DNA of 64,000 nt from Coprococcus sp. (GTDB lineage Bacteria; Bacillota; Clostridia; Lachnospirales; Lachnospiraceae): contig JAEDGN010000004.1 in NCBI GenBank assembly GCA_016297495.1, positions 1 to 64,000 of the forward strand, given 5' to 3'. A model generated the notes under the pieces. That model was not told where the DNA came from, made no database searches, and saw only the letters and a list, made by a program, of their open reading frames with translations. Shown one piece after another: positions 8,093 to 17,888 of the stretch (within the stretch, counting starts at the first letter, position 1; the number at the start of each line of letters is the position of its first letter). Both the position numbers and the translations under genes were made by a program.

Positions 8093-10948
8093 TCAATTCT
8101 TATATCTTTCCAAAAACTTCTTCACATATATTCCCGTATAGGAGTTCGGATTCTCCGCCACTTCCTCCGGAGTGCCGCAGGCTACGATGGTGCCGCCGCG
8201 GTCACCGCCTTCCGGACCCACATCAATGATATAATCCGCCGTCTTAATGACATCCAGATTATGTTCAATGACCACAACCGTATTGCCGCCTTCAGCCAGA
8301 CGGCGCAAAATCTCTGTCAGCTTGTGGACATCCGCAAAATGAAGTCCCGTTGTCGGCTCATCCAGGATATAGATCGTCTTCCCGGTACTGCGTTTGCTCA
8401 GTTCCGTTGCCAACTTGATACGCTGGGCTTCACCGCCGGATAAAGTGGTGGACGGCTGGCCAAGCTTGATATAAGACAGCCCCACATCGTTCAATGTCTC
8501 CAGCTTCCTCCTGATAGACGGTACATTTTCAAAGAACTTCACAGCTTCCTCCACCGTCATATCCAGCACTTCGAAAATATTCTTGCCTTTATATTTAACT
8601 TCCAGCGTCTCACGGTTATAACGCCTGCCATGGCAGACCTCACATGGAACATAGATATCTGCCAGGAAATGCATCTCGATCTTGATGATACCATCTCCGG
8701 CACAGGCCTCACAACGGCCGCCCTTTACATTGAAGCTGAAACGCCCTTTCTTGTACCCTCTTTCCTTCGCATCAACCGATGAAGCAAAAAGATCACGAAT
8801 CAGGTCAAAGACACCTGTATAGGTAGCCGGATTGGAACGCGGTGTCCTTCCGATCGGAGACTGATCGATGTTGATCACCTTGTCCAGCTGTTCAATGCCA
8901 AGGATATCGTCATGCTTCCCTGGATGAATCGTTCTCGCACGATTCAGATCCCTCGCCAGCCGTTTATACAAAATCTCATTGACAATGGAACTCTTGCCGG
9001 AACCTGACACGCCGGTGACACAGGTCATAACTCCCAGCGGAATGTCCACGTTGATATGCTTCAGATTATTCTCCGCCGCACCAATAATATGCAGATATCC
9101 TGTCGGCTGCTTACGCTCAGAAGGAACCGGTATGCGGATCCGTCCGCTGAGATAGGCTCCAGTAATGGATTTCTCACATTTCATAATATCCTGAGCTGTC
9201 CCTTCCGCCACCAGATATCCACCATGTTCGCCGGCTCCCGGACCGATATCCACGATCCAGTCCGCTTCCAGCATCGTATCCTCATCATGCTCCACCACCA
9301 CCAGGGTGTTGCCCAGGTCTCGAAGATGCTTTAAAGTCCGCAGCAGCTTATCATTATCTCTCTGATGCAGACCGATACTCGGCTCATCCAGAATATAGGC
9401 CACTCCCACCAGACCCGAACCGATCTGTGTGGCCAGACGGATACGCTGGGCTTCACCGCCGGACAGCGTAGCTGTCGCCCGGGACAGCATCAGATAATCC
9501 AGACCCACATCTATGAGGAATCCCAGTCTTGCACGTATCTCCTTAATGACCTGATCACCGATCAGATGCTGCTGCTCGGTCAGTTCCAGCTGATTCATGA
9601 ATTCATTCAGATCCGTGATGGACAGCTCGGTCAGTTCACTAATATTTTTCCCGCCTATGGTCACAGCCAGAGATTCTTTTTTCAGTCGTCTGCCGCCGCA
9701 TTCCTTACACGGTGTGATAGTCATAAAATTCTCGTATTCCTGCCTGCTCATCTCCGAACCGGTTTCTCTGTAGCGCCTCTCCACATTCGCGATCAGTCCC
9801 TCAAAGGCCACGTCATAGACACCTTCGCCTCTCTGCCCTTTATACCGCACCCTGACTTCCCGCCCGTTGGTGCCATAAATGATCACATCCTTAATTCTGG
9901 ACGGATAATCCTGAAACGGTGTATCCAGGCTGAAATCATAGGCCTCAGCCAGTGCCTCCAGAATCGCATGGGTAAAGCTTGACTTATCCGCCGCCGACTG
10001 CCACCCCATGACAGCAATGGCTCCCTGAGAAATACTCAGCGACGGATCCGGAATCATCAGTTCAGGTGAAAATTCCATCTTATATCCCAGACCATGACAA
10101 TCCGGACAGGCTCCAAAGGGATTATTGAATGAAAAGCTTCGCGGTTCTATTTCTTCAAAGCTGATACCACAGTCCGGACAGGAAAAGCTCTGACTGAAGG
10201 TCATATAATCCTCCTGATCCGGTATATCCACAATGGCCAGCCCTTCCGCCAGCTTCAGCGTCGTCTCCAGAGAATCTGTCAGACGCTTCTCCATACCGCT
10301 CCTCACCATCAGACGGTCCACAACGATGGCAATCGTATGCTTTTTATTCTTCTCCAGCTTGATCTCCTCAGACAGCTCATATTGATGGCCATCCACCATA
10401 ACACGCACATAGCCGCTCTTCCTGGCCTGTTCAAATACCTTGACATGCTCACCCTTACGTCCGCGGACCACCGGTGCCAGAAGCTGTATCTTCGTACGCT
10501 CGGGCAGCGCCATCACCGCATCCACCATCTGATCCACCGTCTGCTTTTTGATCACTTTCCCGCATTTTGGACAATGGGGCGTACCAATTCGCGCAAAAAG
10601 CAATCGGTAGTAATCATAGATCTCCGTCACCGTACCGACAGTGGAACGCGGGTTCCTGTTGGTCGACTTCTGATCAATGGAAATAGCCGGAGACAGACCG
10701 CTGATGCTCTCCACATTCGGCTTCTCCATCTGTCCCAGGAACTGTCTGGCATAGGAAGAAAGTGACTCCATATACCTTCTCTGTCCTTCTGCATAGATGG
10801 TATCAAAGGCCAGTGATGACTTGCCCGAACCACTGAGTCCCGTCAGCACCACCAGCTCATTTCTGGGAATCCTGACATCGATTCCTTTCAGATTGTGCTC
10901 TCTGGCACCACGTATATCTATATATTCCTTTTTCCTGACTTCTGACAT
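8093..10948 (-). CDS. uvrA: Excinuclease ABC subunit A
   Basis: Damage-recognition ATPase of nucleotide excision repair, 951 residues, the normal size. Two ABC modules are visible. The first has [16 protein letters not shown] near residue 35 and the signature [15 protein letters not shown]; the second has [15 protein letters not shown] and [15 protein letters not shown]. Zinc-binding CxxC pairs occur at CPKCG, at CPDC...CPDCHG, and at CEACAG...CEVCHG in the insertion domain. It begins four bases after the uvrB stop, so uvrB and uvrA form one operon. There are no signs of decay. Confidence 0.98.
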   Translation of the reverse strand: MSEVRKKEYIDIRGAREHNLKGIDVRIPRNELVVLTGLSGSGKSSLAFDTIYAEGQRRYMESLSSYARQFLGQMEKPNVESISGLSPAISIDQKSTNRNPRSTVGTVTEIYDYYRLLFARIGTPHCPKCGKVIKKQTVDQMVDAVMALPERTKIQLLAPVVRGRKGEHVKVFEQARKSGYVRVMVDGHQYELSEEIKLEKNKKHTIAIVVDRLMVRSGMEKRLTDSLETTLKLAEGLAIVDIPDQEDYMTFSQSFSCPDCGISFEEIEPRSFSFNNPFGACPDCHGLGYKMEFSPELMIPDPSLSISQGAIAVMGWQSAADKSSFTHAILEALAEAYDFSLDTPFQDYPSRIKDVIIYGTNGREVRVRYKGQRGEGVYDVAFEGLIANVERRYRETGSEMSRQEYENFMTITPCKECGGRRLKKESLAVTIGGKNISELTELSITDLNEFMNQLELTEQQHLIGDQVIKEIRARLGFLIDVGLDYLMLSRATATLSGGEAQRIRLATQIGSGLVGVAYILDEPSIGLHQRDNDKLLRTLKHLRDLGNTLVVVEHDEDTMLEADWIVDIGPGAGEHGGYLVAEGTAQDIMKCEKSITGAYLSGRIRIPVPSERKQPTGYLHIIGAAENNLKHINVDIPLGVMTCVTGVSGSGKSSIVNEILYKRLARDLNRARTIHPGKHDDILGIEQLDKVINIDQSPIGRTPRSNPATYTGVFDLIRDLFASSVDAKERGYKKGRFSFNVKGGRCEACAGDGIIKIEMHFLADIYVPCEVCHGRRYNRETLEVKYKGKNIFEVLDMTVEEAVKFFENVPSIRRKLETLNDVGLSYIKLGQPSTTLSGGEAQRIKLATELSKRSTGKTIYILDEPTTGLHFADVHKLTEILRRLAEGGNTVVVIEHNLDVIKTADYIIDVGPEGGDRGGTIVACGTPEEVAENPNSYTGIYVKKFLERYKN

Positions 10949-10952
10949 ACTG

Positions 10953-12968
10953 CTATCCTTTCTTCTTTACTGCCTCTGAACCCTCGTCAAATTCACGCAG
11001 CATCTTCTTCAGTTCCATGATCTTATCCCTGAGCATGGCTGCCTTTTCAAAGTCAAGCTCAGCTGCGGAAGCATGCATCTGCTTCGTCAGCTTCTTGATC
11101 ATCGTATCCAATTCCTTATAACTCATGGATTCCGCATCCTTAACGAATGTATCTGCCGGCTGCTCTGCCGCCTCAGATATACTGATCAGATCACGGACCG
11201 CCTTCTGGATCGTCTTCGGCGTAATGCCGTGCTCTTCATTGTAGGCCTGCTGAATAGCCCGGCGGCGGTTTGTCTCAGAAATAGCCTTCTCCATGGAATC
11301 CGTAATGGTATCGGCATACATAATGACATGCCCTTCTGTATTTCTTGCCGCACGGCCAATAGTCTGTATTAGAGATGTCTCCGAACGCAGGAAACCTTCC
11401 TTGTCCGCATCGAGAATGGCAACCAACGTGATCTCTGGAATATCCAACCCCTCTCTCAGCAGATTGATGCCTACCAGCACATCGAAAACATTCAGACGAA
11501 GATTGCGGACAATCTCAGAACGCTCCAGTGTATCAATATCAGAATGCAGATACCGTACCCGAATACCCAGTTCCTTCATATAATCTGTCAGATCCTCAGC
11601 CATCCGCTTCGTCAGTGTCGTAATAAGTATCTTATGCCCTTTTGCCACTTCTTTATTCACTTCTGAAATCAGATCATCGATCTGTCCTTCCACAGGCCGT
11701 ACACTGATCTCCGGATCCAGAAGTCCTGTCGGACGGATGACCTGCTCAGCTCTCAGCAGTTCATGCTCACTCTCATAAACATTAGGCGTCGCTGACACAA
11801 ACAGCATCTGGCTGATATGCGATTCAAACTCCTCAAAATTCAGCGGACGATTATCCTTTGCAGACGGCAGACGGAAACCATACTCCACCAGTGTTGACTT
11901 TCTGGACTGGTCTCCGGCATACATTCCCCGCACCTGTGGAATGGTGATATGAGACTCATCCACGACCATCAGGAAATCCTCAGGAAAATAATCCAGCAGC
12001 GTATGGGGCGGCTGTCCCGGCTTCAATCCTGCCAGATGCATGGAATAATTCTCAATACCTGAACAGAATCCCGTCTCTCTCATCATCTCTATATCAAACT
12101 TGGTTCTCTCGGAGATACGCTGTGCCTCCAAAAGCTTGTCTTCCCGCTTAAAATAAGCCACTCGTTCCTTCAGCTCTGCCTCAATATCGGCAATGGCCTT
12201 CTCCATCTTCTCCGGCGCCACCACATAATGAGAAGCCGGGAATATGGCCACATGCTCCAGCCGGGACTTCACATTGCCCGTCAATGCATCAAACTCTGTG
12301 ATTCTGTCCACTTCATCACCGAAAAACTCGACCCGGATCGCCGTATCCGTGGCATTGGCCGGGAAAATCTCCACCACATCACCCCGCACGCGGAAGGTGC
12401 CTCGCTTGAAATCCATATCATTGCGGGTATACTGGATATCAATGAGCTTCCGTATCACCTCATCCCGGTCCTTGATCATGCCGGGACGCAAAGAAATCAC
12501 CATCTCCTGATAATCGATCGGACTTCCCAGACCATAGATACAGGAAACGGACGAAACAATGATCACATCCTGCCGTTCGGATAAAGCCGCCGTCGCAGAA
12601 TGGCGCAGCTTGTCGATCTCATCATTGATGGCAGAATCCTTCTCTATATAGGTATCCGACGAAGGCACATAGGCCTCCGGCTGGTAATAATCATAATAGG
12701 ACACAAAGTACTCCACCGCATTCTCTGGAAAAAACTCCTTCATCTCTCCGTAAAGCTGTGCTGCCAGTGTCTTATTATGAGCCAATATTAAGGTCGGTTT
12801 ATTCAAAGCCTGAATGACATTGGCCATGGTAAAGGTCTTGCCGGAACCGGTAACACCAAGTAAAGTCTGAAACTGATTGCCCTCTTTAAACCCCTGAACC
12901 AACTGCTCGATAGCCTGCGGCTGATCACCGGTAGGGGAATATTCTGATACTAATTCAAAATGATCCAT
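10953..12968 (-). CDS. uvrB: Excinuclease ABC subunit B
   Basis: Helicase-like subunit that verifies damage and recruits UvrC; 671 residues from ATG 12968. It has Walker [16 protein letters not shown] and the DNA-clamping beta-hairpin [20 protein letters not shown]. The later motifs are VVDESHIT, the SF2 motif VI IGRAARN and a C-terminal UVR domain ([16 protein letters not shown]). The frame stays open for 49 codons upstream, but that extension has no family similarity. [20 protein letters not shown] is the usual beginning, preceded at a loose distance by AAAAGGTG. No good promoter is evident directly upstream. The likely original LexA-type promoter lies 1.4 kb away beyond a dead DUF1016 gene, and a 51-bp copy of uvrB codons lies at 14323-14373. 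Confidence 0.97.
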   Translation of the reverse strand: MDHFELVSEYSPTGDQPQAIEQLVQGFKEGNQFQTLLGVTGSGKTFTMANVIQALNKPTLILAHNKTLAAQLYGEMKEFFPENAVEYFVSYYDYYQPEAYVPSSDTYIEKDSAINDEIDKLRHSATAALSERQDVIIVSSVSCIYGLGSPIDYQEMVISLRPGMIKDRDEVIRKLIDIQYTRNDMDFKRGTFRVRGDVVEIFPANATDTAIRVEFFGDEVDRITEFDALTGNVKSRLEHVAIFPASHYVVAPEKMEKAIADIEAELKERVAYFKREDKLLEAQRISERTKFDIEMMRETGFCSGIENYSMHLAGLKPGQPPHTLLDYFPEDFLMVVDESHITIPQVRGMYAGDQSRKSTLVEYGFRLPSAKDNRPLNFEEFESHISQMLFVSATPNVYESEHELLRAEQVIRPTGLLDPEISVRPVEGQIDDLISEVNKEVAKGHKILITTLTKRMAEDLTDYMKELGIRVRYLHSDIDTLERSEIVRNLRLNVFDVLVGINLLREGLDIPEITLVAILDADKEGFLRSETSLIQTIGRAARNTEGHVIMYADTITDSMEKAISETNRRRAIQQAYNEEHGITPKTIQKAVRDLISISEAAEQPADTFVKDAESMSYKELDTMIKKLTKQMHASAAELDFEKAAMLRDKIMELKKMLREFDEGSEAVKKKG

Positions 12969-13111
12969 AATAATTTCTTGCACCTTTTCATAACAAATTT
13001 TATAAAAACATTCTATTTGCCATCGAATAGTTATGTTTTTCTCTTTTTGAACTGCCAAGAAAAACTCGGTAGTTGACTTTTCCTCCACACCCGCATATAC
13101 TCTGTATTTCT

Positions 13112-14142
13112 TCAATCTCCTAACTTTTTGAACACATCCAAATTCAATTCTCTACGTAGTTCCTCTTCTGTCGGCATGTATGGCAAATATTTTGCCGCAT
13201 AGATCTGTTTATTATCTTCTGGCAAAGTATAACGAACTAAAGTATCACTTTTATCCGCACACAGGAGAATTCCAATAGGAGGATTATCTCCCTCATTCAT
13301 CAATTCTCTTGTATAATAATTTACATACATTTGCATCTGTCCTATATCTTGATGCGTCAAATCATCCACTTTTAAATCAATCAACACAAAACATTTCAAA
13401 ATATAGTTATAGAATACCAAGTCTATATAAAAATGTCTTCCATCAAAATTAATATGTTTCTGACGTGCTACAAACGAAAACCCTCTTCCCAATTCCAGCA
13501 AAAATTTCTGTAAATGATTAATTAGAGCTTGTTCTAAATCACTTTCATAAAAATGTTCATTTGCCGATAAATTAAGAAATTCAAGTACATATGGATCCTT
13601 AACAATTGATTCATATTCTGGTTTTGGTTCTACTACCTCAATTTCCTTAGCGACACTTTCTTTGTCATGGCTTGCGAGAATGCGCTGATAAAACATCGTA
13701 TTAATCTGACGTTCTAATTGTCTTACACTCCACCCTGCTTTCACAGCCTCTTTAGCATAAAATTCCCGAGCTGTTTTATCTGTTACTCTCATTAATTAAA
13801 TATAATGCGACCAACTCAATTCGGGAGACAGTGTCTCTCGAATTGGAAACATCATATAAAAGCGTCTCATATTTCTAAGATTTGTTACATCAAAGCCTTT
13901 TCCAAATTCTACTGTCAATTTTTCAGAAATATATTGTAATAACTGCTACCGTATGTTGCACGTTGATTTTCACCACATTCACGATAAATTTGCTCACCAA
14001 TTTCCCAATACGCATTTACCATTGCATAGTTAACAGTTGCTTTAACTTTAGTTTGTGCTTTTATAATATATCCACGAATGGATAAATACATTTCTTCTTG
14101 TTTTTGTTCAGTAACAAGCAAATCTTTTCCCTGTTCTTTCAT
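13112..14142 (-). pseudogene. Broken DUF1016/YhcG-type PDDEXK nuclease gene
   Basis: Three pieces read in order on the minus strand rebuild about 340 codons of a YhcG-family protein (N-terminal DUF1016 domain plus C-terminal PD-(D/E)XK nuclease). Piece 1 starts at ATG 14142 behind GGAGAGG and runs through TVNYAMVNAYWEIGEQIY. A one-base loss near 13946 then shifts the frame to piece 2 (LLQYISEKLTVEFGKGFDVT...LSWSHYI). An in-frame TAA at about 13796-13798 separates piece 3 (LMRVTDKTAREFYAKEAVKA...). Piece 3 keeps nuclease-like HFYIDLVFYN and CFVLIDLKVDDLTHQDIGQM, so the catalytic half is still open (13112-13792). The family occurs in defence islands and near mobile DNA. The gene ends right before uvrB. 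Inference: an inserted gene, now inactive as a full-length product. Confidence 0.85.
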
Positions 14143-14322
14143 GCGATACCTCTCCTTTCCAATTTCTTTTGGGTTCAATTACATTGACATCATCTGCGTA
14201 ATTATTCATAGTATACTAAATTCGCTACACGCATGTAGCCTTTCCACTTTTTCGAAAACATTTCTACATTATTATACAGATACAAATCACCAAATCCAGC
14301 CACCCACCCGATGCTTAGTAGA

Positions 14323-14373
14323 GCACAAAATACTCCACCGCATTCTCTAGGAAGAACTCCTTCATCTCTCCGT
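14323..14373 (-). repeat. 51-bp relic copy of an internal uvrB segment
   Basis: Aligns without gaps to 12701-12751 inside uvrB, same orientation, with 46 of 51 bases identical. Read on the minus strand it encodes [16 protein letters not shown], against [16 protein letters not shown] in the intact gene, then hits a stop. It lies 1.6 kb from its counterpart, on the far side of the DUF1016 pseudogene. Confidence 0.85.
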
Positions 14374-14387
14374 TTATCCTGCACTCA

Positions 14388-14439
14388 ATTATACCAGAAC
14401 CCCAAACAAATGTACAGCACATTTTCGAACTTTTGTTCT
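14388..14439 (-). promoter_or_regulatory. Probable SOS (LexA-box) promoter of the uvrBA transcription unit
   Basis: The minus strand has TGTACA (14411-14416), 17 bp, and TATAAT (14388-14393) with an upstream TGG making an extended -10. A LexA-type palindrome, CGAACTTTTGTTCT on the plus strand (14426-14439; core GAAC-N4-GTTC), lies nine bases upstream of the -35. uvrBA is commonly SOS-controlled in Firmicutes. The start of transcription would be about 1.4 kb before uvrB, with the uvrB relic and the DUF1016 pseudogene in between. Confidence 0.65.
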
Positions 14440-14505
14440 TATCTCTTCTTATGACATTTTATTCATCTCGATTTTCTTTACCAATGAATTATTTCCCCCA
14501 GGCTA

Positions 14506-14514
14506 TGGTATAAT
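14506..14514 (+). promoter_or_regulatory. Extended -10 promoter of the nitroreductase gene
   Basis: TGGTATAAT, an extended -10 with no clear -35, about 100 bases upstream of the nitroreductase start. The transcribed leader would contain the hairpin at 14546-14580. Confidence 0.55.
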
Positions 14515-14616
14515 GGTTTAATCCGATGCACAAAAGAAAAAACTGCCAGCATCTCATCTTCAAAACGATGCAGATGGGACAGAGTGAACTAAAAAATCAA
14601 AATGGAGGGAATCATA

Positions 14617-15282
14617 TTGAATCTGAATGAAGCAATCAATGCACGGCACAGTGTCCGTCAGTATAAAAATAAACCACTGGAACCGGCAACTTCTGCCGTA
14701 TTAAAAGCAGAAATAGAAGCGTGTAACCATGAAAGCGGCCTGCATATTCAGCTGGTGCAGAATGAAGCGAAAGCCTTCAGCGGTATGATGGCCCATTACG
14801 GCAAATTCAGCGGGGTTACCAATTATCTGGCACTGATTGGAAAGAAAACGCCGGATCTTGAAGAGAGATGCGGCTACTATGGAGAACGTCTTGTTCTGAA
14901 GGCTCAGCAGCTGGGGCTCAACAGCTGCTGGGTGGCTATGACCTACAGCAAATCCAAAGCCGTATACAAGCTGGATGATAATGAAAAGCTTTGTATCGTC
15001 ATTGCCCTTGGTTATGGTGAAACACAGGGTGTTCCCCACAAATCAAAACCGGCTTCTGAAGTATCCAAAGCAGCCGGACAGGCACCGGAATGGTTCAAAA
15101 AAGGCGTTGATGCTGCTTTACTTGCGCCTACAGCCATGAACCAGCAGAAATTCCTGTTTACATTAAACGGCATTCAGGTATCTGCCAAAGCAGGCCGCGG
15201 CTTCTATTCAAAGATAGATCTCGGAATTGTCAAATATCATTTCGAAACAGGTGCCGGCACAGAGAATTTTAAATGGGTATAG
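14617..15282 (+). CDS. Nitroreductase-family protein (TM1586 type)
   Basis: A 221-residue flavoprotein-like oxidoreductase. The N-terminal INARHSVRQYKNKPL is the nitroreductase opening motif that contacts FMN phosphate. The middle has GERLVLKAQQLGLNSCWVAM and IALGYGE, followed by LLAPTAMNQQKF, which looks like a second half-domain as in single-chain TM1586-like nitroreductases. The start is taken as TTG 14617, because GGAGGG lies seven bases before it; the ATG at 14602 overlaps that ribosome site. It stands alone with its own promoter. Substrate unknown; FMN-dependent NAD(P)H reduction is assumed from the family. Confidence 0.82.
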   Translation: MNLNEAINARHSVRQYKNKPLEPATSAVLKAEIEACNHESGLHIQLVQNEAKAFSGMMAHYGKFSGVTNYLALIGKKTPDLEERCGYYGERLVLKAQQLGLNSCWVAMTYSKSKAVYKLDDNEKLCIVIALGYGETQGVPHKSKPASEVSKAAGQAPEWFKKGVDAALLAPTAMNQQKFLFTLNGIQVSAKAGRGFYSKIDLGIVKYHFETGAGTENFKWV

Positions 15283-15289
15283 TCAAATG

Positions 15290-15328
15290 AAAAAGGGAGC
15301 TCTGAGATCAGCTATTCTCAGAACTCCC
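15290..15328 (-). terminator. Terminator for the minus-strand oxidase unit
   Basis: Hairpin arms 15295-15306 and 15317-15328 (GGGAG/CTCCC ends, one mismatch), followed on the minus strand by TTTTT. It sits at the end of the multicopper-oxidase remnant and could also stop the convergent nitroreductase message, although the plus side has no T run. Confidence 0.7.
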
Positions 15329-15367
15329 GGTATCATAGCCGGTTATCTTTTGATACACTCTACAATC

Positions 15368-16571
15368 TTACTGCACATTTCCCTGAAGCGGAATCACCCT
15401 TGACAGAGCATCCTTCGGCTGTTCCCGCCACAGATGTCCATGAATGGTCAGAGATACATTTCTCGGCTTATCGGCCGGCATCATGGTACGGAATATGACA
15501 CGGTCACCAGGATAGGCTTTCCAGACCGGTAATTCTAGCCCTTTCCTCCCGTATCCTCCGGATCCACTGGTTCATCTTCTCCCGCTGCCGCCGTCTGAAT
15601 GAGATGGCCGCCTGCTCTTTTGCATTATACCCCACATTGATCCCGGAATCGCTGACAGGGTCATACTGAAGAAACTGCGGATTCAGGGAGACTCTGCTTG
15701 AAGGCTTATGCTTCATGTCAAGGGGAACTCTCGGATAATCGTAATACGGCACAGGCCGATCCGGCTCCAGTGCATTGTGCAGGACAACCTCCAGCCAGTC
15801 TCCCACATTTGCCCGCAGGATCAGCGGCTTTGGCTTATATTTTCCGGCCAGAACCAGATCCAGCTCCTCCACAGGTACAAATATCAATCCGTCCGGATCA
15901 TGATCGCCATATCTGTTATAAACCAGCTTCTTCTGAACCGCCGCGATTTCATAATGCCGAACCACATCATCCTTTCCCGGACACGGAGGAAGAGGAAGGA
16001 TCTGGTCCTTGCCATGGCAAAGCGGTTTCAGACACTCCTGATATCGCCCGGATAGGTCTCCAGTACAGGCGTCGCCGGATCACCAGAGGTTCCACCTGAA
16101 TCTTCTGTTCTTCCACTTTTCGGATATATGCTTCCAGACCGCCATGCTTTTCCAGATCTTCTTTCAGAACGAAAAATCTCCCCTCCGGGTCATGCCAGCC
16201 ATATTGATTATAGGTGATTTTTGCCTGAACAAGGGATATTTCAAATACTCTGACCTTGTCGCAATCTCCCGGAAGATCACAATCCCGGCACTTTTCAGTT
16301 TTCATTTCAGTCCCATCATCATTTTCACGCTTTTCTTCCGCCTCACAGTGATCGCCTGCACAGGCTTCACATCCACTATCTGAAATCACCGCTCCAAAAA
16401 GCCCATGAATATTCGTCGCCGCTTCACTGCTTCTGGCATCGGCCATATCATGGAATAGAAATACACCTTCTGTATCGGCATACCACGTATAGGTCATTTT
16501 GTGATTCGTCGTACTGTCCTGATTGAACCCGACACCGGCACCAGGCTTGGTATAAGACAATAGTTGCGTTC
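15368..16571 (-). pseudogene. Decayed, 5'-truncated multicopper oxidase gene
   Basis: Pieces of a cupredoxin-type multicopper oxidase run in order on the minus strand but in changing frames. First comes GVGFNQDSTTNHKMTYTWYA then FLFHDMADARSSEAATNIHG (frame of 15967-16560). A shift follows to ATPVLETYPGDI, another to CHGKDQILPLPPCPGKDD and VRHYEIAAVQKKLVYNRYGD (frame of 15504-15965). The reading then jumps to AAAGEDEPVDPEDTGGKG, and finally to LELPVWKAYPGDRVIFRTMM...SLTIHGHLWREQ, ending at TAA 15368-15370. At least four frame changes are needed. No start codon or ribosome site exists: similarity begins directly after the TAG of the FAD/Rieske gene, so the front of the gene is missing. Two related modules (YNQYGWHDPEG and YNRYGDHDPDG) suggest the multi-domain large-oxidase type. 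Confidence 0.75.
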
Positions 16572-17888
16572 CTATTCATTCCCCCTGCCTTTTGAAAGCG
16601 AAGATAAAGCCGGATTATCGATCACCGTTCCGTCCTCCTGAAACCGTGAACCATGACACGGACAGTCCCATGTATGCTCCTGCTCATTCCACCGCAGCGC
16701 ACAGCCCATATGGGAGCAGCGGTTTATCGATGGATACAGCAGATTTCCCGTCGCCTCCAATCCATTGATAAAAAGCTGGGGTTTAAGCATGCTCCGGCTC
16801 GGGGAAAATACTTCTGCGAATTCATTGTCCCTGTCCGCTGCCAGATCACAGAGAATCCCCGCAGCAGCCATGGCTGAGGTCATCCCCCATTTATTAAATC
16901 CGGACGCCACATAGAGATTCGGCGTATTTTTTGAATAATTTCCGATATAAGGTATCCCGTCAAGACTCATACAATCCTGGGCTGCCCAATGATAAATTTC
17001 ACTCGCTTCCGGATAGACAGTATGGGCAAATTCCCGAAGCTTCTTCCATTTTTCTCCCTGCCTGCCCGTCCGGTGCCCACCGCCTCCAATAAAGAGCAGA
17101 TCCTGATAATTACGGAAGGAATAGCCATCGGCAGATTCATCGATATACATGCCCTCCACATCCGGCGCTTTTTCCAACGTAATTACGTAAGCACGCTGTT
17201 GATAAAGCTTCAGGAAATAACTGCCATGTCGGTTGATAAATGGAAAATGGGCTGCGACAATAATCTGATCAGCCGTAATTTTCCCACGGTCAGTCCACAC
17301 CGTATTGCCCTCCACCCTTTCCACAAAGGTATGTTCAAATATATTCAGATTTTCCGCAATACCTGCAATGAATTTCAGGGGATTGAACTGTGCCTGACCG
17401 GGAAATAAAACAGCCCCCTCCATATCAAATGGAAGCGGCAGACTCTCAGCAAATACAGCCGGAAAGCCCAGTGATTCCAATGCCCGTACTTCATTTTCTA
17501 TTTTTTTCCTGTCCGTGCGTGAATAAACCCCCGACCGTTTTTCCTCAAATTCACAATTGATCTTCACAGCCAGATCCCGATATTTTTCCAAAGCCTTTTG
17601 ATTCGCCTTCAGATACATCGCAGTCTTTTCCCTGCCTTCGGACTCAAGCATCCGTTCATAGATCAATCCGTGCTGGGCTGTGATTTTAGCCGTTGTATTT
17701 CCTGTAATACCTCCGGCAATTCTGTCCTTTTCCACCAGCACATAATCGATGCCCTCCTGCTGCAGAAAATAAGCGCAGAGAATTCCACAGAGACCGCCTC
17801 CAATTACCAGGACATCTGTTTTTATATCACCATGCAGCGTTTTGAATTCCCTTATCTTACAAGTATCTGACCATACAGATTGAAACAT
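16572..17888 (-). CDS. FAD-dependent oxidoreductase with C-terminal Rieske [2Fe-2S] domain
   Basis: A 438-residue protein of the DAO/glycine-oxidase fold. The N-terminal dinucleotide motif is VLVIGGGLCGILCAYFL (residues about 26-42), and the FAD-fold C-terminal motif is LYVASGFNKWGMTSAMAAAG. A compact Rieske domain follows with CSHMGC and CPCHGSRF, giving the Cys/His pairs that hold the 2Fe-2S cluster. It resembles B. subtilis YhfW but is somewhat shorter than my memory of that family (about 500). Its ATG overlaps the stop of the upstream tocopherol-cyclase-like gene (TAATG), so the two are translationally coupled. The multicopper oxidase remnant follows at once. Likely a cytosolic electron-transfer enzyme; substrate unknown. 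Confidence 0.85.
   Translation of the reverse strand: MFQSVWSDTCKIREFKTLHGDIKTDVLVIGGGLCGILCAYFLQQEGIDYVLVEKDRIAGGITGNTTAKITAQHGLIYERMLESEGREKTAMYLKANQKALEKYRDLAVKINCEFEEKRSGVYSRTDRKKIENEVRALESLGFPAVFAESLPLPFDMEGAVLFPGQAQFNPLKFIAGIAENLNIFEHTFVERVEGNTVWTDRGKITADQIIVAAHFPFINRHGSYFLKLYQQRAYVITLEKAPDVEGMYIDESADGYSFRNYQDLLFIGGGGHRTGRQGEKWKKLREFAHTVYPEASEIYHWAAQDCMSLDGIPYIGNYSKNTPNLYVASGFNKWGMTSAMAAAGILCDLAADRDNEFAEVFSPSRSMLKPQLFINGLEATGNLLYPSINRCSHMGCALRWNEQEHTWDCPCHGSRFQEDGTVIDNPALSSLSKGRGNE

Larger units (their letters stand above)
14143..14616. other. Intergenic region between the DUF1016 pseudogene and nitroreductase
   Basis: This 474-bp stretch has no credible intact gene. It holds a 51-bp uvrB relic (14323-14373), a minus-strand LexA-box promoter (14388-14439) and the nitroreductase promoter (14506-14514). 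A leader hairpin (14546-14580) has near-matching arms CATCTCATC and GATGCAGATG. Confidence 0.7.

Noticed and set aside
12969..13115. Longer uvrB with 49 extra N-terminal residues
   Set aside because: The extension has no UvrB similarity, and [16 protein letters not shown] is the family's normal start.
15504..15965. A separate 153-residue protein gene
   Set aside because: It reads as the middle piece of the frameshifted multicopper oxidase and has no ribosome site of its own.
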